A DNA stretch of 64,000 nucleotides from WVZH01 sp034430425 (GCA_034430425.1 DAOUEK010000109.1:21217-85216), one strand, 5' to 3'. Shown: positions 1 through 9,825, counted from the first letter of the stretch. Numbers and translations: made by a program. The notes: generated by a model from the sequence alone, not told the origin.

Positions 1-17
1 CACCCGAAGACTTACCT

Positions 18-359
18 TTACGAATAATTAAGCACTTTCAGGATGATTCTCGCCCCACGCATTCCGATCACTGCGGCACCAGCACCAAAACATAAATATT
101 CGATGAGCAATGGTGGTATCGCGGTATATCCTTCTGGAATCACGATAGAAAGAAGAATCAATAATCCGAAGACAACCAGACCACCCAGAAAGAAAGCGAA
201 CATCCACTGCCCCCCGATACTGATGATGTCCTGAACATCCATAGGAATTTTTTCACGCCGCAGTGCAAAGGCAGTGATCACCCCACCCACCAACCCTGGA
301 ATGAGCCAAACGGCTATCGCAAAAAAGAAGGTGTAAATAATGAAAGCATAGATTTCCAT
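18..359 (-). CDS. small integral membrane protein, unknown function
   Basis: This 113-residue protein is almost entirely hydrophobic, with about three to four membrane segments (roughly residues 5-30, 48-75 and 82-105) and a short basic loop (RREK) near residue 34. I do not recognise the family. The ATG is supported by a GAAGGA ribosome site about 8 bases upstream. It lies 17 bases downstream of another small membrane protein on the same strand, so the two are probably co-transcribed and may form a pair in the membrane. No catalytic motif is visible. Confidence 0.6.
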   Translation of the reverse strand: MEIYAFIIYTFFFAIAVWLIPGLVGGVITAFALRREKIPMDVQDIISIGGQWMFAFFLGGLVVFGLLILLSIVIPEGYTAIPPLLIEYLCFGAGAAVIGMRGARIILKVLNYS

Positions 360-376
360 GTTCGTATCCTTCGGAT

Positions 377-733
377 TTATCCTGCGTTCCCAGATTGCAG
401 CAGTAAACTAGTGATCAGGAAATACAGCATCGCTACTGCCGTGATCGTTAACGTCCAACCGAACACGATTATATTGAACGTAGTTTGGCTGATTTCTCCT
501 TTATGAACCCGGACCAGGGTCGCCGTCGCAAGCCCGGAAAGAAAACCGGCGACCGTAAACCCAAAGAGGGGAATCGATACAGCAATAGCTGGAGATACGG
601 TTCCCGAATCGATTGGGAACAAGGATGAGATCACAAAATCGATCAATAACGCAGCGATCCAGCCGATAATAAACGACAGGGACCAGGCAAGGCTCAAAAA
701 CCGCACCGGCTGTTCTTCTATCCAATGGAACAT
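377..733 (-). CDS. small integral membrane protein, unknown function
   Basis: A 118-residue protein with about three membrane segments (roughly 13-38, 48-72 and 87-112) and a short basic loop (RVHKGE) between the last two. The ATG at 733 is preferred over the in-frame GTG two codons upstream because GAGG sits about 5 bases before the ATG. The gene precedes the 113-residue membrane protein on the same strand with a 17-base gap, suggesting a two-gene transcript. The family is not recognised and no function can be assigned. Confidence 0.6.
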   Translation of the reverse strand: MFHWIEEQPVRFLSLAWSLSFIIGWIAALLIDFVISSLFPIDSGTVSPAIAVSIPLFGFTVAGFLSGLATATLVRVHKGEISQTTFNIIVFGWTLTITAVAMLYFLITSLLLQSGNAG

Positions 734-858
734 AGCCACCTCGTTTCGTGGAGTCTATCCCTCACATCCAAAGCACTATTGTACTCGATCTGCATACCCA
801 TCGAGGTCAGACCACGACCAGGACAGTAAACCTCAGTCTACTCAAGAAGCGTACTTCA

Positions 859-2130
859 TCATTTATTCCCGACGGTTAGGTTTAACGTCACCGTCAGAGT
901 CAATGTCATACCTTCTTCATGTTGGGTATGGACGAACGTTTCCCCATCTCCCAACGGGAATGTCGTCTTGGGAATGTTTGAGGAATTCTCATCCGCATCC
1001 GTTGGGCCAGAGAAGGTAAGAATCGTAAAATCCCCCATGATTCCGATATCACCGGATACTGTTGATTCACCAAGCTGGATATCCGCTATCACCACCGTTC
1101 CAACCTCGGGGACCGTTCCCGTAATCTTTAAATAGCCTGTTACCGATTCTGTTTTGGGTGGATCGAACTTCAGTTCAAATCCATCCAAGCTCCCGGTGAG
1201 AGACAGATCGACGTCGATAATTACATCCCAGACCGTCTCGATAGAACCGGCTTCAGGATCGGTGAAAATGAGTGTATCGTCGATCACACATTTCATCGTT
1301 CCTCTCCCGGCAATATCTCCCTGCTCGGACACCTTGAAAGGGATGGGATCCGAGCAATCCATGGTCAACTTTTGACCCTCAAAGCTCATAACATAAAGGT
1401 AATCCAGTGATCCCACCCACGTGCATCCATCCGTCATCTCAGTAGTACGATCGGGAGGATCAGTAGGTTGACCCGGACAATCGAGGAATTGAACCGTGAT
1501 CTCTTGGCTTACGCCCTGACAATCTTCGGATGAGTAGTCACGATGATCCGATTCAACGTAGATATTCCCACAGCGACACGCTGTGGCCGGATTGTCACAC
1601 TCGGTGGGTCCTTCCATATCGGGTAATTCTCCCGCACCGTGCGGCGAGAAATGGTCCAGGATGAAGGTGATCTCTCGATTTTCAGGATTGTAACGAAGCC
1701 CTGTTGAACCGTACGTGAAGGTTTCGTTCTCCAAATCGAGTTCGAGGTGAACCGGCCAGCCTTCCACTTCAACACCGTCTGGAAGTGGAACGACAACTTC
1801 GATCGGCTCTTCCAGCTGCATACCGTCCGGCAGTGCTTCGAAAAAGACGAGCGGACGCATGGACATCACCGACTGATCGAGGATGGATGAAACAGTCGAA
1901 TTCTCGATTTGATTCACCTGCAGTGATGTATCTTCGCTTAATGCGCCTGAAGGGACAACTATCGTTATGCCGTTATCAAAGCTAAACGTCCCGCCATCCG
2001 GACCGACGGTTTGTGGTTCAGACTCGCCTTTACCCTTAAACCAACTGCAGGACGACGCCAGCAGTGCCATGATGATAAGAATCCCAATCCTGACGTACTT
2101 GCATCGGAACTTTGTCTTCACTGCTTTCAT
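859..2130 (-). CDS. lipoprotein with ZU5-like domain
   Basis: An exported 423-residue lipoprotein. The N-terminus has basic residues, a hydrophobic stretch and a lipobox-like ASSC, so lipidation and membrane anchoring are expected. Residues about 38-165 resemble a ZU5-type domain (VGPDGGTFSF ... VPSGAL), a beta module found in bacterial surface proteins. A cysteine-rich segment follows (about residues 175-215), then a beta-rich C-terminal part. The ATG at 2130 is chosen because GAGG lies about 8 bases upstream; an in-frame GTG two codons earlier is too close to it. Transcribed alone, divergent from the Ig/SH3 lipoprotein. The ligand is unknown. Confidence 0.7.
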   Translation of the reverse strand: MKAVKTKFRCKYVRIGILIIMALLASSCSWFKGKGESEPQTVGPDGGTFSFDNGITIVVPSGALSEDTSLQVNQIENSTVSSILDQSVMSMRPLVFFEALPDGMQLEEPIEVVVPLPDGVEVEGWPVHLELDLENETFTYGSTGLRYNPENREITFILDHFSPHGAGELPDMEGPTECDNPATACRCGNIYVESDHRDYSSEDCQGVSQEITVQFLDCPGQPTDPPDRTTEMTDGCTWVGSLDYLYVMSFEGQKLTMDCSDPIPFKVSEQGDIAGRGTMKCVIDDTLIFTDPEAGSIETVWDVIIDVDLSLTGSLDGFELKFDPPKTESVTGYLKITGTVPEVGTVVIADIQLGESTVSGDIGIMGDFTILTFSGPTDADENSSNIPKTTFPLGDGETFVHTQHEEGMTLTLTVTLNLTVGNK

Positions 2131-2595
2131 AGTCACATCCTCACATGTTACGAATTTATTCCAGGAGACAATCTTACATCATCATATGATATATTGTCGA
2201 ACGAAAATAGATGTCGATCGATAAACTATAGAGCTGTCTACAAGCCCGTGAAAGGAAATTATGGATTCCTACCCGGGAAGTTGCTCCTTTGCAACCTTCA
2301 ACATATACTCCATCCGGCATCTGAAAAGTGCCGCAAGAAGAATGCCAAAAATATATTATCCGGCTTTGTGTCACAATGATCGATTGAAATCGTTATAGTA
2401 TGTAGTGAATAGAAACAAATTTGGCACAACAAGGATCTTAAGCGATGGTTCGCACTTCGTTCATTACATCTGCACCTCACCAATGTTCTGGGGGAACCCT
2501 TGCGGTTTCCCCTCTTGTTTTCACGAGAGAATAACAAGCATTTATAAACGCAGGAAAGAAGCAACAACTTTCGAATCCAGTCCGGGGAGGATACG
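2131..2595. other. intergenic region between divergent exported-protein genes
   Basis: About 460 bases separate two divergently transcribed lipoprotein genes, so promoters for both should lie here. The sequence is AT-richer than the flanking genes. Short open frames on both strands lack plausible ribosome sites or recognisable domains. I see no convincing paired -35/-10 boxes, RNA gene or repeat. Confidence 0.4.
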
Positions 2596-3633
2596 ATGGA
2601 AGCAAAACATAAGAGATTAACCTTCCTTCTTCTACTTACGAGTGTGCTTACCGCATGCAGCGGTGTGGGACAAATCGAGGGCACTTTCGTATGGATCGAT
2701 GCTCCGATTCACGATCTTACTGTGCCGCTTGGTGAAATCATCGCCATCGATGGACACGCCTCCAGCGCCACGGGTATCTCGCGCGTCCAGATATGGATCG
2801 ACGATGAAACCCTGGAAACCATCGATGATCCACCCGGCAGCGGCACGCTGGTGCACTTTGATCACCTGTGGAAACCAGCAGCACCCGGTGATTATGAAAT
2901 CGCCGTCATTGCTTACAGCGGCGAAGATGCCGCCAGTGATCCCGACACAGTCACGATACACATCATGGGTGAAGGTGAACTGGTGCTTGCCACCACTACG
3001 CTGACACCCGAGACGTCGGCAACACCACCAGAAGATGAAACACCAACTCCAACCAGCTGCGTGCCCTTCGTGATCGCCCAACAAGATGCAAATTGCCGCA
3101 CCGGACCCGATAGCGTATACGATGTTGTTGGTTATCTTCTTACAGGAGAGATGGCCCTGATCGATGGCCGCCTGAGCGACAGTTCCTGGTGGCGCATTGG
3201 AAACCCGGACGCAGCCGGCACCTGCTGGGTATGGAGTTCGCTTGCAGAAGCCTACTGCAACCCTGAAAACGTTCCTGTGCTCGAGGCGCCTCCTACACCG
3301 ACGCCTGAGGTGGATAACGATCCGCCGCCTGCGCCGGTGCTGAGCAACCCGACGAATGGATCCGAACCAGGATGTGCCTCCTTTATAGACCTGACCTGGA
3401 ACGCAGTCTCCGATCCGAGTGGAATCTCGGGCTATAAGATCGAGGTAGAGCGCCATCCGGGCGACAACAATTGGCAGATGGTCGGCGGCAGCCCCTTTGG
3501 TGCAACCGGTACGACGAAGAACATATCCGTCGAATGTGGCTACACTTATCGCTGGCGAGTACGTGCGATCGATGGTGCAGGCAATCAAAGCGCCTGGTCG
3601 TCCTGGTTCACGTTCAACATCCCCTTGCCGTAA
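2596..3633 (+). CDS. lipoprotein with Ig-like, SH3-like and fibronectin III-like domains
   Basis: A 345-residue secreted lipoprotein with a signal peptide ending in the lipobox LTAC (about residues 18-21). Domains in order: a bacterial Ig-like domain (about 28-130), a Thr/Pro linker, an SH3-like domain (about 155-230, with NCRTGPDSVYDVVGY typical of bacterial SH3b), a second Pro-rich linker, and a fibronectin III-like domain (about 245-345). The ATG follows a strong GGGAGG site. The next gene starts 20 bases downstream and its first extracytoplasmic domain resembles this Ig-like domain, so the two probably act together at the cell surface. Binding of cell-wall or polysaccharide ligands is likely from the domains but unproven. 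Confidence 0.8.
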   Translation: MEAKHKRLTFLLLLTSVLTACSGVGQIEGTFVWIDAPIHDLTVPLGEIIAIDGHASSATGISRVQIWIDDETLETIDDPPGSGTLVHFDHLWKPAAPGDYEIAVIAYSGEDAASDPDTVTIHIMGEGELVLATTTLTPETSATPPEDETPTPTSCVPFVIAQQDANCRTGPDSVYDVVGYLLTGEMALIDGRLSDSSWWRIGNPDAAGTCWVWSSLAEAYCNPENVPVLEAPPTPTPEVDNDPPPAPVLSNPTNGSEPGCASFIDLTWNAVSDPSGISGYKIEVERHPGDNNWQMVGGSPFGATGTTKNISVECGYTYRWRVRAIDGAGNQSAWSSWFTFNIPLP

Positions 3634-3653
3634 GGCAGCGAGGAGACCCTACC

Positions 3654-6600
3654 ATGAAGAAAAGACTTGAATCACTCAGCACGATCCTGGAATCGAAAAA
3701 AATATCCCGGAGAAGATTGGTCCTGGCTCTTATACTCATCGGGCTATTACTCCTTGCCATCCTTGCCGGCTTGATCATCTTCAACCGTCTGGAATCGAAA
3801 GCGATTAAGGACCATCCGCTGGTGCTCATCCAAACCCCGGAAAACCGCGATCGAGTCGATCTGGGCCAGGAAGTGAGCCTGCACGCCACGGCGCGCTCGC
3901 AAAACGGCATCGCCCGCATCGAGCTTTGGGCAGATGATGCCTTCGTCATCGCACATGACACCCCTGAGGATCAAATCCTCTCTCCAGCTGTCCTGCATAC
4001 CTACTGGGAACCCGTTACGGCAGGTCCGCACACACTGGTTGTCCAGGCGATATCCAACAGCGGTGTGCGCGGGCAAGCCACCGTGACCATCTATACCCAG
4101 GAAGGTATGATAGCCGGTGTTGATGCGGATACCGATATCGAACCCGTTTCTCTCTCACTTGATGAAGACACCGAAAGTGGAACAGGTGCAGCACCCGGAG
4201 GCTCCGCGCCCAGCCCTGGCGGCGCTCCACCGGGATCGGGTGACGATGTGAGAGACCTGCTCGATGATGATCCCTCCGAGCCCGAACCCGTAGATGAGCC
4301 GGAGCCATCCGCAGACGGCGGTGAACCGACCGCCCTGAAAGTGGAAATCCTGGCGCTGGAAACCATGGAAAGCTACGAAGGTCTGCATTGCTACGTCAGC
4401 TTCGGTGAATCCGGCGAGGCCACCTCGCAGTGGTATCCGGATTTCGATGGCGATCAGGCTACCGACGATTCCTTCCCTACCAGCGATGGCCGTAATTGGG
4501 ACGTCGAACCGTATCTCTCCGGAGATGCGGTACCTTTCATCATATGGCCCGAGGACCAGGCCCTTGGCATCAATATCACTTGTGTAGGCATGGCTGATGG
4601 CGGGATGAGTGCGCCCGAATTGGGACAGGTGAATCTAATCCGCCGACCGGAAACATGGGACGCTATTACCCGGCGGGTGATAAGTGAAGGCGGCGAAGGC
4701 TCCTATACGATCGACTACCGCATCAGCAAGGAGGGCGAAACCTCCGAGGAGCGAGTCGCAAAAGAGATCGATCCCGACATGACGGTACCCACCAATTTGC
4801 ACATCCAAAACTGGGTCAATCCCTTCGGAGAGCACGTAGGCCAATCCCTGATGTGGGACTATGAACCAGGTGATGACGAGCTGCCGATCGACGGCTTCAT
4901 CATCTATCTGAATGGAACCATGCAATGGACCGAACCAGCCGAGAAAAAATTCAGCGACGTCCCTTCGCAATGGTTCCGACCTCCGTGTGGCGAGACGTAC
5001 GAGTTTACCGTGAGCGCCTATCGGGAACATCCCGTCACAGGGTATGAGTCTTACCCCTCTGAAGGATTATCGTTCTACACCGCGGATGTCGGCGATCCCA
5101 TCTGCATCCAAACCTACCTGTTCTCGTTCAACACGATGACAACCGGTTCGCTTCCCGAAGGTGGTTTATACAATGGAATGTATGGCTCCTTCTATGTGAA
5201 CGACGAAAGTGTGGATTTCGATGGCCGCTGTGAAGGTTCGGGAATTTGTGGTCAGGTGGGCTTGTACGAGAATTACGAGTATGACCTGCACAGCACGACC
5301 AGCTACCTCGGTAACGGTCCGACTCAATTCTTGATCACGCAGGGCGATGACCACACCTTGCATTACGGATACGAGGTACGCACCACATACACCAGAGGAC
5401 TTGGACAATCAAGTACAGGGCGGTTCTGCTACGGCGAAGGCTACATCGATTGGATCGATCTCGTAGGCATGATCGATCCTATCTTTGAACATACGATGAC
5501 CTCGGATGGTCCGGTGCGAGATTTCTGCCAGGTCACCTATACCATTGAGCCTCTTGGTAGTGGCCCTTCCGTCCAACCCGGACAACCGCTGCCGCTGCCG
5601 TTGTTATCCGTAGAAGAAATTTCAGTTGACGATACCGGCTGGCTGCAAATCCAGGTCCGCAACGAAGGCAACGCGGATTGGACGCACGACATCCCGTTCA
5701 GTTTGACTAAGAACTCGGGAGAGACGATTGGCAGCTACACCTGGCCCTCTTCTACAATCGCACCAGGAGGCCTGGTTACACTTGAGTACGATATGAGCGG
5801 TGATTATCAACCCATGGATGTGTGCGTGATTCTCGATCCGGAAAACGAGGCGCCGGAGCAAGACGACCGTTTCGAGACACCACGAGAACCCCACTGCCAT
5901 CCACTTCCGGACTTGGAAATCTCGAACGTCTCCTATGATAGAGAAAATGGCTCGCTTAGGCTCATTGTCGATAACACCGGTGGTACGCAGGAACACACCG
6001 ATCTGTCCCTTCAACTCGACGTTCCCGGATTCGAGTTTCGTGCGATACTTCACCCGGATATCACCCTGCATCAATATGGTGTCAATATCGTCGAGATTCC
6101 TGGAATTAGCGAAGAAATACGGGATGCCATGATGGAGGGCTACACGGTCACCATCGATCCTACCAACGACATCACAGAAACGAACGAGGATAACAACCTG
6201 TACACCGTCAATCCCGGTACGACACTGCGGTTGCATTGGTTCGCCATCAACTTGCACTACTACCCTTACTATGCCAGCTCCGATAACACCCAGCAGCAGC
6301 GTTACCGTTTTACCGTGGCAAAAGGCCCGAGTGCACCCATCAGCTCTACTATGGATTACGGTCCGATCACGATCGCCGAATGGAGCAGCGGAGCCTTCGA
6401 CATCGAACGCGAAATCCAATCCGGACCGTTAGAAGGTGCGCGAATCGGCGAGCAGCAGCACAATCTACACGAGTGGGTCGAATTCACCGTCGCCGGAGAT
6501 GAATATCTCTTTATCACGGTATCCGGCGAGATGAAGTATCGCACGCATGATTGGCGCAGCATCGGCTGGGTTGCAACGAGCTACTCACCCGGCCGAAATT

Positions 6601-6761
6601 GGGGCGTCGGGCGAGACATCACGGCGGACCAAGAATGCTGGTACATCGGGATGGGAGCTCCATATACGAATTGGCAGCAGAGACTCGGAGTCCAACCTCC
6701 CTTCCCTTGGGAGAACTGCGGAAATTGGCGCGTTCGGTTCTACATCTGTCGGGTGGAGTAA
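3654..6761 (+). CDS. large membrane-anchored extracellular protein with Ig-like and CARDB-like domains
   Basis: A 1035-residue protein. The ATG at 3654 follows GAGGAG by about 8 bases; a longer frame reaching back to 3471 only overlaps the preceding gene. A single membrane segment (about residues 22-45) is followed by an Ig-like domain (about 55-150) similar to that of the upstream lipoprotein, a Gly/Pro/Asp-rich linker (about 165-220), a fibronectin-like segment (about 360-480) and two CARDB-like adhesion modules (about 645-745 and 745-855). The C-terminal 180 residues are not recognised. The architecture predicts a long surface stalk with beta-sandwich binding modules. A strong hairpin follows the stop. 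Substrate unknown. Confidence 0.75.
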   Translation: MKKRLESLSTILESKKISRRRLVLALILIGLLLLAILAGLIIFNRLESKAIKDHPLVLIQTPENRDRVDLGQEVSLHATARSQNGIARIELWADDAFVIAHDTPEDQILSPAVLHTYWEPVTAGPHTLVVQAISNSGVRGQATVTIYTQEGMIAGVDADTDIEPVSLSLDEDTESGTGAAPGGSAPSPGGAPPGSGDDVRDLLDDDPSEPEPVDEPEPSADGGEPTALKVEILALETMESYEGLHCYVSFGESGEATSQWYPDFDGDQATDDSFPTSDGRNWDVEPYLSGDAVPFIIWPEDQALGINITCVGMADGGMSAPELGQVNLIRRPETWDAITRRVISEGGEGSYTIDYRISKEGETSEERVAKEIDPDMTVPTNLHIQNWVNPFGEHVGQSLMWDYEPGDDELPIDGFIIYLNGTMQWTEPAEKKFSDVPSQWFRPPCGETYEFTVSAYREHPVTGYESYPSEGLSFYTADVGDPICIQTYLFSFNTMTTGSLPEGGLYNGMYGSFYVNDESVDFDGRCEGSGICGQVGLYENYEYDLHSTTSYLGNGPTQFLITQGDDHTLHYGYEVRTTYTRGLGQSSTGRFCYGEGYIDWIDLVGMIDPIFEHTMTSDGPVRDFCQVTYTIEPLGSGPSVQPGQPLPLPLLSVEEISVDDTGWLQIQVRNEGNADWTHDIPFSLTKNSGETIGSYTWPSSTIAPGGLVTLEYDMSGDYQPMDVCVILDPENEAPEQDDRFETPREPHCHPLPDLEISNVSYDRENGSLRLIVDNTGGTQEHTDLSLQLDVPGFEFRAILHPDITLHQYGVNIVEIPGISEEIRDAMMEGYTVTIDPTNDITETNEDNNLYTVNPGTTLRLHWFAINLHYYPYYASSDNTQQQRYRFTVAKGPSAPISSTMDYGPITIAEWSSGAFDIEREIQSGPLEGARIGEQQHNLHEWVEFTVAGDEYLFITVSGEMKYRTHDWRSIGWVATSYSPGRNWGVGRDITADQECWYIGMGAPYTNWQQRLGVQPPFPWENCGNWRVRFYICRVE

Positions 6762-6785
6762 TAACCGTCTCCATCCCTGGAAATC

Positions 6786-6822
6786 AAACCGCCTCTTCTG
6801 GATATTTTTGAAGAGGCGGTTT
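6786..6822 (+). terminator. hairpin terminator after the Ig/CARDB gene
   Basis: A perfect 13-bp stem (AAACCGCCTCTTC at 6786-6798 and its complement at 6810-6822) encloses an 11-base loop 25 bases past the stop codon. The U tract after it is weak, so it could also act as a 3' stabilising structure. Confidence 0.7.
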
Positions 6823-7104
6823 CTGTTACGCAGAACGTATCACCAGCCAATCCCGAATCGCGGTTTTTTCGAAACCAATCTTTACAATTACGAGAATCGA
6901 CAGTTTTTCATTCCGCCTGATCGATACTATACTGTAAATCGACAGCTCAAAATAAAAAATGTCCCGATCAGCAGAAAAATTCGATTTTGGAGCAGCCTAT
7001 TGAGATTGTGATGCAGTCTCTCGATCACCGAGTATATTGAACCGGTAAACGAAGCACACAGTATATCAATCGACTAACGAGTATAGTTTGCATAGGAGCA
7101 GATC
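6823..7104. other. AT-rich intergenic region upstream of the caspase-like lipoprotein
   Basis: About 280 AT-rich bases between the hairpin and the next gene. A short direct repeat, AATCGACAG, occurs twice (near 6895 and 6937), and TATA-like hexamers occur near 6930 and 7081, but no well-spaced promoter pair stands out. A GGAG ribosome site lies just before the ATG at 7105. No gene seen. Confidence 0.35.
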
Positions 7105-9093
7105 ATGTCGAAAAAGAATCGTTCTCTCCTGCTCATCGCCATCATGGCGACTGCACTGATTCTCACCAGCTGTGGGAGTCTATCGCTGGAGCAAGCCACC
7201 GAGTTGGTGCTGGCGGAGGTGGTCAAAACGGATGAACTCGATCACCAGCTGATCGTCTTCTCGCTGCCCGAGCCCCTTACGCCGGAAGACCGCCTCCAGC
7301 CGTACGTCGGCGCCGATCTCGAGAGACCCGGTGAAGCCTACTCACTCGAAAACGAATCCTGGTTTTTCTACATCGACGATTCACCCGGCGCCATGTTCAC
7401 CCACCCCACGCGCTTCGTTCTCGTCGATCGCAGCACGAAAGAAATTACCGTGTTCGATGAAGGATGGTGGCCGGTTTTAAACGACCGCAGTCTCTGGACG
7501 GAGACCGAAGTCTACTGGGATGAAAACAATTGGGCCTATTCAAACGTAGATTGGCTTCCCTCTCGCCTGGAATTGGCCTACAGCCCGCGCATGTTGGCCA
7601 GCTTGATAAACCGATCCTTCGGTGACGAACCCGGCTTCGGAACTGGTCTGGTCGTCAACGGCTGGGATGAGGGTCAGACTTTGAAAGAGGATATGCAGGA
7701 TAACGCCGGCCAGATGCTTGAAAATTTTATCAACTCGGATTTCGATCATGACTACATCGGCCCACCGGCCGACACCGGAGTTCTCGATCGCATTAAAAAT
7801 TGGATCCTCGATCAATCTCTCGTATTACAACCCAGTCAGACGGCGGTTATTTACATCACCGGTCACGGTGGTGTGACCAGCGATCAGGACGGATACGTCA
7901 GCCTGGGTCAGGAGTGGCTGTACGAGCATGATCTCGTCGATTGGCTGGGCATGTTCGATCCCGGCGTGCATGTCATCGTGATCGTTGACGCCTGCTACAG
8001 CGGGAGTTTCATCGACGGCCTCTCGGACGTGGCTGATGTGACCGTTACTTCAACTGGTACGCTAGATCCCGGTTATGGAGATTATGATCCCAAGAACGAT
8101 CCCAACCCGGATGATCAGGGCACCGAATTCTCCAGTGGATTCGCGGAAGACTGGAGAGAAATCCTGAACGATCCCGAGCAGCAAGAGGAAGCCCACCGCA
8201 GAGCAGCGCAATATGGCACCAACTTCTGGGAGGAAGTGGCGATGATGTCCTACCTCTCCGCTCTGGAAAAAGACGCCACCTATCAGAGAGGTTGGACCTT
8301 CCCGAACGGTGTGCGCGGTAACCCACTGCACACCAAATCCTTGCAGGTAGATAAATTCAATCGATATACCAACCCACCGCAGGACGTGAAAGTGACCCTT
8401 CGAAACGGCCTGCAGGTGGACAAACTCGGCGATGTGATTTACAGTAAATCAACGGTGAAAGTCGAAAACCCAAAACCGGCCACGGATATCGACTTCTTCG
8501 AAGCTTTCTGGATCGCCTTCGATCCCGCGACACAAGAGAATTTCATCTGGTGGGAGTTGTGGTTCGGGAACACACTCTTCCCGTGCGACGAAACTCCGGA
8601 GGGCATGGTTACCGTTTGTGCCGAGGGTGCCGGCCCAATGCCCCAAGGTGATGTACTCCTCCTGATTATGTCGCTCGACGCAGAGGTTCCGATTGTAGAT
8701 CCTGAGTCGATATACATATACAGCGCCGTGTTCGACAGCGACGGAGATCCTGCCAACAATTTCGTCGCCGACTCCTACTACGACTGGGATTATTACCAGG
8801 GCACGGATCGTTGGTATATCATCCGCTGGGATTCCTACGAGAACGCCTGGTACATGAACGTGACCAGCAACACCGCGGCAGCCAGCAACGCCCGCGGCGC
8901 AATCTTAGGCGACCTGGTGATCTTCCTTATCCCTGCAGATGAGATCGCAGCTCAACAACCCGGATACCGTCTGACGGCTTTCGCACATCAAGGTTACTTT
9001 TCGCCCGCCAACTCGAGCGGTGACGTCACAGGTGCCGATCCCACGGAGCCGTTGCTGATCGTACCGGAAGGAAGTCTTTTGATGGGCGAGTGA
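7105..9093 (+). CDS. lipoprotein with caspase-like (clan CD, C13-type) peptidase domain
   Basis: A 662-residue exported protein. The signal peptide ends in a lipobox-like LTSC near residue 23. Residues about 165-380 form a clan CD cysteine peptidase-like domain: a hydrophobic strand ending in GHGG places the catalytic His at residue 254, and a second strand ending in DACYSG places Cys at residue 297. This His/Cys arrangement matches the legumain (C13) and caspase-like families. The C-terminal part (about 430-660) is beta-rich and not recognised. It follows the Ig/SH3 and Ig/CARDB genes but has its own upstream region. It probably cleaves or processes exported proteins; its substrate is unknown. 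Confidence 0.8.
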   Translation: MSKKNRSLLLIAIMATALILTSCGSLSLEQATELVLAEVVKTDELDHQLIVFSLPEPLTPEDRLQPYVGADLERPGEAYSLENESWFFYIDDSPGAMFTHPTRFVLVDRSTKEITVFDEGWWPVLNDRSLWTETEVYWDENNWAYSNVDWLPSRLELAYSPRMLASLINRSFGDEPGFGTGLVVNGWDEGQTLKEDMQDNAGQMLENFINSDFDHDYIGPPADTGVLDRIKNWILDQSLVLQPSQTAVIYITGHGGVTSDQDGYVSLGQEWLYEHDLVDWLGMFDPGVHVIVIVDACYSGSFIDGLSDVADVTVTSTGTLDPGYGDYDPKNDPNPDDQGTEFSSGFAEDWREILNDPEQQEEAHRRAAQYGTNFWEEVAMMSYLSALEKDATYQRGWTFPNGVRGNPLHTKSLQVDKFNRYTNPPQDVKVTLRNGLQVDKLGDVIYSKSTVKVENPKPATDIDFFEAFWIAFDPATQENFIWWELWFGNTLFPCDETPEGMVTVCAEGAGPMPQGDVLLLIMSLDAEVPIVDPESIYIYSAVFDSDGDPANNFVADSYYDWDYYQGTDRWYIIRWDSYENAWYMNVTSNTAAASNARGAILGDLVIFLIPADEIAAQQPGYRLTAFAHQGYFSPANSSGDVTGADPTEPLLIVPEGSLLMGE

Positions 9094-9151
9094 GCCGGAA
9101 AGTCCGGGAGGATGCAGCCCGGCAAACAACCCTCGAACGTCGTAGATAAAG

Positions 9152-9190
9152 CGCAGGATGGCCTCTGCTAAAAAGGTCATCCTGCGTTTG
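9152..9190 (+). terminator. hairpin terminator after the caspase-like gene
   Basis: A 9-bp stem (CGCAGGATG at 9152-9160, CATCCTGCG at 9178-9186), extended by weaker pairs near the loop, is followed by TTTG. It lies about 60 bases past the stop and before the convergent acetyltransferase gene. Confidence 0.65.
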
Positions 9191-9252
9191 ATGATTACTG
9201 CCCTGCAGACGTTCGAAGATTAGCTTGTTTTCGGCATAGCAGAGAAATTGAA

Positions 9253-9825
9253 TTATAGGATTTTCCGCACAATGCAAAACGTGTCTACTTCACGAAATTT
9301 CATAAAACCATTATGTAGGAACATCTGCAGCGGACCGTGATAGTTATGTGCGTCGTCAGATGCCATGGTACGTGGATACGCTTCAGCGATCTTCAAGTCT
9401 TCCTGACGGAAAGTTTCACAGGCTGCATCCAGCAGTATGCCGGCGACGCCCTGACGACGATGCGATTTCTCGATCACGAAACAGACTATCGAGCCGACCT
9501 GTGCTGCGTCGTCGATTGCCAGGTCAGGCCACTGAGATAATGCGGGAATTTGCAGACGCGCAGCCGCCTTGCACCAACCTACCGGCTGATCCTGATCGTA
9601 TGCCAGGAAGCCCGGGAATTCTCCCCGCCGGATGAGTTCTGAGGCGAAAGCCCGATTCTGCACTGCAGTGCGCGCACGCCACTCATCTTCACTTGCGACG
9701 TGATAATAACAGCAATAACACCCTGACCAATCAGGATTATCTGCGAAGGCAGGGCCATCAAAAAACGCCAGGAAATCCGGCAGAAGTCTGGGAGTCAATT
9801 TTTGGATCGTTATTGTTCCAGGCAT
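9253..9825 (-). CDS. GNAT-family N-acetyltransferase
   Basis: A 190-residue protein of the GCN5-related acetyltransferase fold, transferring an acyl group from acyl-CoA to an unknown amine. The acetyl-CoA-binding segment is visible at about residues 115-140 (IVCFVIEKSHRRQGVAGILL), containing the Q/R-x-x-G-x-G/A pattern. The ATG at 9825 begins the conserved N-terminal strand; a longer frame to 9885 adds 20 basic residues that look untranslated. An aromatic/Cys-rich segment (about residues 35-42) is a feature of one GNAT subgroup. Monocistronic, convergent with the caspase-like lipoprotein. Confidence 0.75.
   Translation of the reverse strand: MPGTITIQKLTPRLLPDFLAFFDGPAFADNPDWSGCYCCYYHVASEDEWRARTAVQNRAFASELIRRGEFPGFLAYDQDQPVGWCKAAARLQIPALSQWPDLAIDDAAQVGSIVCFVIEKSHRRQGVAGILLDAACETFRQEDLKIAEAYPRTMASDDAHNYHGPLQMFLHNGFMKFREVDTFCIVRKIL

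Noticed and set aside
2632..3588. Long minus-strand frame of 318 codons
   Set aside because: Antisense shadow of the Ig/SH3 lipoprotein, with no domain or ribosome site.
3471..3653. Extension of the Ig/CARDB protein to 3471
   Set aside because: It overlaps the preceding gene; the ATG at 3654 has GAGGAG and starts a normal cytoplasmic tail and membrane helix.
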